A stretch of DNA of 9,171 nucleotides from Christensenella sp. UBA1260 (GTDB lineage Bacteria > Bacillota > Clostridia > Christensenellales > CAG-917): contig DBVQ01000034.1 in the NCBI GenBank assembly GCA_002308155.1, forward strand, positions 4,709 through 13,879. The letters run 5' to 3'. The position numbers and the translations under genes are program-made. Below are positions 5,266-9,171 of the stretch, piece after piece (positions within the stretch are counted from its first letter, which is position 1; the number at the start of each line of letters is the position of its first letter). The notes under the pieces were generated by a model. The model was not told the origin of the DNA. It did not search any database and worked only from the letters and a program-made list of their open reading frames with translations.

Positions 5266-5853
5266 ATGTTGCTCATCGTTGGGCTGGGAAACCCCGGCAT
5301 GAAGTACAAAAACACCTATCACAACGTTGGATTCAACCTTGTGGACGCACTTGCAAAGTTGCTCAAGATCAAGTTTGACGAAAACGAGTGTGAGGCAAAG
5401 ACGGCTCGCGCAATTGTTGGTGGCGAGGACGTCATTCTTGCCAAGCCGCAAACCTATATGAACAACTCAGGCGTGGCTGTCAAAAAGCTTGTCAGGCATT
5501 ATGGCGTGGACGTTGCGAGCGAACTTCTTGTTTGCTATGACGATGTTGACCTTCCGCTTGGCAATGTGCGTGTACGCGAGTCGGGCAGTGCAGGCACGCA
5601 CAACGGGATGCGCTCCATCGTTGCCGAACTTGGCACGCAAGAGTTCCGTCGATTGAGATTTGGCACGCGCACAGAAGCGCTAAGCAACAAAGAGGTTGAA
5701 CTCATTGAGTTTGTGCTCTCCAAAGTTGACTACGAGTCCAAGCAGGTTTTGGACAAGGCAGTAAAAGCGGCGGCAGATTTGCTCCTCGGGCTCATAAAGG
5801 GCGAGGATTTTGCCCGTGTTGAAGAAAAGCTCAACAAACTTCGTTTGGATTGA
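5266..5853 (+). CDS. pth: Peptidyl-tRNA hydrolase (Pth/SpoVC)
   Basis: Pth releases tRNA from peptidyl-tRNA that has dropped off the ribosome, recycling tRNA in the cytoplasm. The 195-aa length is typical. Motifs in order are IVGLGNPG with N9, YHNVGF with the catalytic His at 19, KPQTYMNNSG with N66/N67, CYDDVDLPLG with the catalytic Asp at 92 or 93, and SGSAGTHNGMRSI with N113, followed by FRRLRFG and a Lys/Leu-rich C-terminal helix. The residue before the catalytic His is Tyr where Thr or Arg is common. The gene lies 64 bp after glmU and 52 bp before mfd, matching the glmU-(prs)-pth-mfd order of Firmicutes. The stretch RLRFGTRTEALSNKEVELIEFVLSK replaces the more usual RIGIG...DYVLSK, a mild divergence. 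Confidence 0.96.
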   Translation: MLLIVGLGNPGMKYKNTYHNVGFNLVDALAKLLKIKFDENECEAKTARAIVGGEDVILAKPQTYMNNSGVAVKKLVRHYGVDVASELLVCYDDVDLPLGNVRVRESGSAGTHNGMRSIVAELGTQEFRRLRFGTRTEALSNKEVELIEFVLSKVDYESKQVLDKAVKAAADLLLGLIKGEDFARVEEKLNKLRLD

Positions 5854-5863
5854 TTTGGCTTTG

Positions 5864-5886
5864 TTTCCCTTCAAGCAGAAGTGAAA
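5864..5886 (+). other. Imperfect hairpin in the pth-mfd gap
   Basis: TTTC-C-CTTC (5864-5872) and GAAG-T-GAAA (5878-5886) form an 8-bp stem with one C/T mismatch and loop AAGCA. No T-tract follows, so it is not a standard terminator. It lies 19 nt upstream of the proposed mfd start and occupies much of the 52-bp gap, where no Shine-Dalgarno is visible. Confidence 0.35.
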
Positions 5887-5905
5887 ATACGATAAAACTT
5901 AAACA

Positions 5906-8900
5906 TTGAACACTCCTTTCTATCTCAAACTGAATAACCTCGGCGAGAAACTTGCGCTCCTTGACGGGCTCAAGAAGAAACGCCTCACGGACGACAGACT
6001 TTCTGCCGTCTCTGTTTTGCACGCAACCGAGGGCGCAAAGTATCACATCATTTCACAGATAGGGTGCAGACGCCTACTCGTTGTGGCGGACAACCTTGCG
6101 GCAAAGAGCGCAACCCGTCAACTTGCGGGCTGGGGACTCAAAGTCAAGTTTTTGCCACCGCGCGACGACGTTCTCTTGCCAAGAAAGGGTTTTTCGTCCC
6201 AAAACGTGCGCGCAAGAGTTGAGGCACTTGCCGGTATTGTCCATAATGACGTGGACGTTGTGGTCACAAGTGCGGAGGCTTTACTTCAAAAGTTCCCTGC
6301 GCGCAGGCTTATGGAGCGTTTTTCGCTTACGCTCAAAAAGGAAGACGTGATTTCGCCGCAGGATTTAGCGGACAAACTTGCGGATATGGGCTATTCTCGC
6401 CAAAGTATGATTGCAGAGGTCGGCGACTTTGCGCTCCGCGGCGACATACTTGACGTATATGACGTGAGTGGCAATGCCTATCGCATAAACTTCTTTGACG
6501 AACTCGTTGAGGACATCAAACTTTTGGACGTTGATGCAATGCTCTCCGTAAACGAGGTTGCAAGCATCACGATTGCCCCAACGAGCGACATCCTCATTGA
6601 TGAAAAGGGCTTTGACTCTGCGCGAGAAGGGATGAAAAAGCATCTCGACAACAAGAACGCGCAGGAGATTTTTGACAAGCTTTCAATCGGCGCAAACGAT
6701 GCATCCTTTGTTTGGGCACTGCCGTTTTTGAAGGATTGCGATGAGCCACTCCTTGAGTTTTTGCAGGACGGAGAGCCGACAGTCGTCATTTTTGACGAGC
6801 CGAAAATCGTCTTTGACAAACTCGGCATATTGCGCAAGGAGTTTGACGGGCGCATCCAAACGCTCTTGAACGGTGGCGAAATATCTCATGAACACAAATC
6901 GGAGTGCCTTGACATTTTTGAAGTAAAGCGTGAGATTTTCAATTGCCGCAAACTCAGTTTTTCATCACTTTCACTCACCAACAATTTGTTCGAACCAAAG
7001 CTCGTCATAGAGCCAAAGACGCGTGCAATCACAAAATATTATCTTGATTTTGACAGTCTCACACAAGACCTCAAGACCTTTGCTATAAACGGCACAAAAG
7101 TTGTCTTTGCAACAGGCAGTTTGGAGAAGGCAAGGACTGTTGTTGAGAGTTTGAGAGAGCAAGACATCTTTGCCGAGGTTTCGCTTGATGGCGAGAGCGA
7201 GAGCGGTGTGGTTGTGACGCCGTTTGCAATTGAAACAGGCGTGCTTTACCCTGCGATGAAAGTGTGCTTGATCGGCACTTCGGAGTGCGTGGGCAAACAT
7301 CGTCAAGAAGAGATCAAATTGCAGAAACAGCAGTTTATCGCACCAAAAGCGGGGGATTATGTGGTGCATCGTGTGCATGGCATAGGTTTATGCGAAGGCA
7401 CCACCATAATGAAAGCGGGCGAGTTTGAAAAGGAATATATAGTCCTCAAATACCGCGACGGAGACGTGCTCTACGTTGCCACCGACCAGATGAACAACCT
7501 GCAAAAGTTTGTGGGCGAAGAGCATCCAACCCTCAGCAAAATGGGCGGCAAAGAGTTTGCTCGTGAAAAGGAAAAGGTCAAAAAATCCGTCCGCAAACTT
7601 GCCGTCAATCTCGTTGAGCTATATGCAAAACGCGAAAAGCAAAAAGGCTATCAGTACAGCACGGATACTATCTGGCAAAAAGAGTTTGAAGACAACTTTG
7701 AATATGAGGAGACCGCCGACCAACTCAAAGCCATTGCAGATATCAAGCAGGATATGGAGCAGGGCAGGATTATGGACAGACTTTTAGTCGGCGACGTTGG
7801 CTTTGGCAAGACGGAAGTCGCGTTCAGGGCGATGTTCAAAACCGCGCTTGACGGCAAACAGGCAGTGCTTCTTGCTCCGACCACGATTCTTGCACGTCAA
7901 CACTTTGAAAACCTTGCGCCAAGGCTTGAGCCTTTTGGCATAAAGTGCGGACTTCTGACAAGATTGCAGTCGGATGCCGAAAACAAGGAGCTTTTGCAAG
8001 AACTCAAAGACGGCACAATGTATCTCGTCGTTGCAACGCACAAAGTTTTGTCCAAAAACGTGGAGTTCAAGGATTTGGGGCTCCTCGTCCTTGACGAAGA
8101 GCAACGCTTTGGCGTTGAGCACAAGGAAAAACTCAAAGAAAAATATCCGCTTGTCAACGTTTTGACGCTGTCGGCAACGCCAATTCCGCGCACTCTCAAT
8201 ATGTCGTTGACGGGTGTTCGTGATATATCAATGCTTGAGACGGCTCCGCAGGGCAGACTTCCAGTGCAGACCTACGTCGTTGAATACAGCGATGCGATGT
8301 GCGTTGACGCGGTCGAGCGCGAAACGATAAGAGGCGGGCAGACGCTCATACTCCTCAATGATATTGAGGCACTTGAACCGTTTGCGGCAAAACTCAGAGA
8401 ACTCACCGAAAACAAGGTGCGCATAATCACGGCACACGGGCAGATGCAACCGCACGAGCTTGAAAAACGTATGAGCGCTTTCTACGACAAGCAATATGAC
8501 GTGCTCGTTGCGACGACTATCATTGAAAACGGCATTGACTTGCCGGACGCAAACACGCTTATCGTCATAAACAGCGGACATTTCGGGCTTGCGCAATTGT
8601 ACCAATTGCGTGGCAGAGTGGGCAGACGCGGCGTACTTGCTCACGCCTATTTCACCGTCCCCGCAAACGACAGTATGACCGTCAATGCGGAAAAGAGACT
8701 CAACACGCTGCTTGACAACACGGAAATCGGCAGTGGATTCAAGGTTGCACTTGCGGATTTGTCTATTCGTGGCGCGGGCAATCTTTTGGGTGCGGAGCAA
8801 TCAGGTCATATTGAGCGCGTCGGCTATGAGATGTATCTTGAAATTTTGGACGAGACAATTCAAGAGATAAAGACGGGTGTCGTGGCACGTCCGGAGAGAG

Positions 8901-9171
8901 AGTGCGAGATGAAGGTTGATATCGCGGCGTTTATTTCGGACAGCTATATCAGCGGACGCGACAAGCTCAAAGTTTACAAGCAGATTGCTGTCATTGATTC
9001 GTTTGCGGCACGCGACAAACTTGTCGCCGACCTTGAACAGGTGTATGGCAAGGTGGATTTGCCGCTTGAAAACCTCATAAACATCGCACTTCTCAAAAAC
9101 CTTGCATCGCGTCAAGATGTGTCAAGAATCATCATCAACAAGAACGGAGCAGGTGCCAATTTCTATGATGC
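5906..9171 (+). CDS. mfd: Transcription-repair coupling factor Mfd, 3' end outside window
   Basis: Mfd is an ATP-driven DNA translocase that removes RNA polymerase stalled at lesions and recruits UvrA. Here 1,088 residues are visible of about 1,150. The order is a UvrB-like N-terminal module (about 15-260, including RGDILDVYDV and VRARVEALAGI) and a CarD-like RNA-polymerase-binding domain (about 483-540, GDYVVHRVHGIG). The two RecG-type helicase lobes follow, with Walker A GDVGFGKTE at 629-637, DEEQ box 730-733, SATPIPRTL from 756, TTIIENGID from 870 and QLRGRVGRR at 900-908. Next comes the translocation motif (about 930-975: EKRL...LADLSIRGAGNLLG), then the start of the C-terminal UvrA-regulating domain. 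A TAA at 5900-5902 is in frame and no in-frame ATG occurs until about residue 136, so TTG 5906 is the likely start. No Shine-Dalgarno is visible. The motor looks functional. Confidence 0.96.
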   Translation, partial: MNTPFYLKLNNLGEKLALLDGLKKKRLTDDRLSAVSVLHATEGAKYHIISQIGCRRLLVVADNLAAKSATRQLAGWGLKVKFLPPRDDVLLPRKGFSSQNVRARVEALAGIVHNDVDVVVTSAEALLQKFPARRLMERFSLTLKKEDVISPQDLADKLADMGYSRQSMIAEVGDFALRGDILDVYDVSGNAYRINFFDELVEDIKLLDVDAMLSVNEVASITIAPTSDILIDEKGFDSAREGMKKHLDNKNAQEIFDKLSIGANDASFVWALPFLKDCDEPLLEFLQDGEPTVVIFDEPKIVFDKLGILRKEFDGRIQTLLNGGEISHEHKSECLDIFEVKREIFNCRKLSFSSLSLTNNLFEPKLVIEPKTRAITKYYLDFDSLTQDLKTFAINGTKVVFATGSLEKARTVVESLREQDIFAEVSLDGESESGVVVTPFAIETGVLYPAMKVCLIGTSECVGKHRQEEIKLQKQQFIAPKAGDYVVHRVHGIGLCEGTTIMKAGEFEKEYIVLKYRDGDVLYVATDQMNNLQKFVGEEHPTLSKMGGKEFAREKEKVKKSVRKLAVNLVELYAKREKQKGYQYSTDTIWQKEFEDNFEYEETADQLKAIADIKQDMEQGRIMDRLLVGDVGFGKTEVAFRAMFKTALDGKQAVLLAPTTILARQHFENLAPRLEPFGIKCGLLTRLQSDAENKELLQELKDGTMYLVVATHKVLSKNVEFKDLGLLVLDEEQRFGVEHKEKLKEKYPLVNVLTLSATPIPRTLNMSLTGVRDISMLETAPQGRLPVQTYVVEYSDAMCVDAVERETIRGGQTLILLNDIEALEPFAAKLRELTENKVRIITAHGQMQPHELEKRMSAFYDKQYDVLVATTIIENGIDLPDANTLIVINSGHFGLAQLYQLRGRVGRRGVLAHAYFTVPANDSMTVNAEKRLNTLLDNTEIGSGFKVALADLSIRGAGNLLGAEQSGHIERVGYEMYLEILDETIQEIKTGVVARPERECEMKVDIAAFISDSYISGRDKLKVYKQIAVIDSFAARDKLVADLEQVYGKVDLPLENLINIALLKNLASRQDVSRIIINKNGAGANFYD

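Overview
All convincing genes in this 9.2 kb window lie on the + strand. It looks like chromosomal housekeeping DNA from an uncultured member of the Bacillota, probably Clostridia. Two blocks of Firmicutes-type gene order support this: walJ/yycJ ... rlmH-tadA on the left and glmU-pth(spoVC)-mfd on the right. TGA is a normal stop codon. I see no transposase, integrase, phage gene, tRNA, rRNA or CRISPR array. The assignment to Clostridia is inference, since no marker rRNA is present.

Left block (1-3740) is a tightly coupled operon. It holds the 3' end of a WalJ/YycJ-type metallo-beta-lactamase-fold hydrolase, two tandem CPBP-family intramembrane proteases, rlmH (23S rRNA methyltransferase) and tadA (tRNA adenosine deaminase). 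Junctions are ATGA overlaps or 1-nt gaps, so translational coupling is likely. A hairpin plus T-tract after tadA closes the operon. In several Firmicutes the gene between walJ and rlmH encodes an HtrA-type surface serine protease; here a CPBP pair stands in that place.

Middle island (3741-4171) holds a 70-aa single-pass membrane protein that I do not recognise. It has the strongest Shine-Dalgarno in the window, its own candidate promoter and its own strong terminator.

Right block (4188-9171) starts with a GlmU homologue. Its left-handed beta-helix acetyltransferase half looks intact, but its N-terminal uridylyltransferase half is shortened and lacks the nucleotide-binding loop. Next come pth (peptidyl-tRNA hydrolase) and mfd (transcription-repair coupling factor), which runs off the right edge. 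mfd appears to start at TTG 5906 without a visible Shine-Dalgarno. The prs gene often found between glmU and pth is absent.

The most interesting points are the apparently one-sided GlmU, the CPBP pair in the HtrA position, the isolated small membrane-protein unit, and the unusual starts of glmU and mfd. I found no clear new defence or mobile system.
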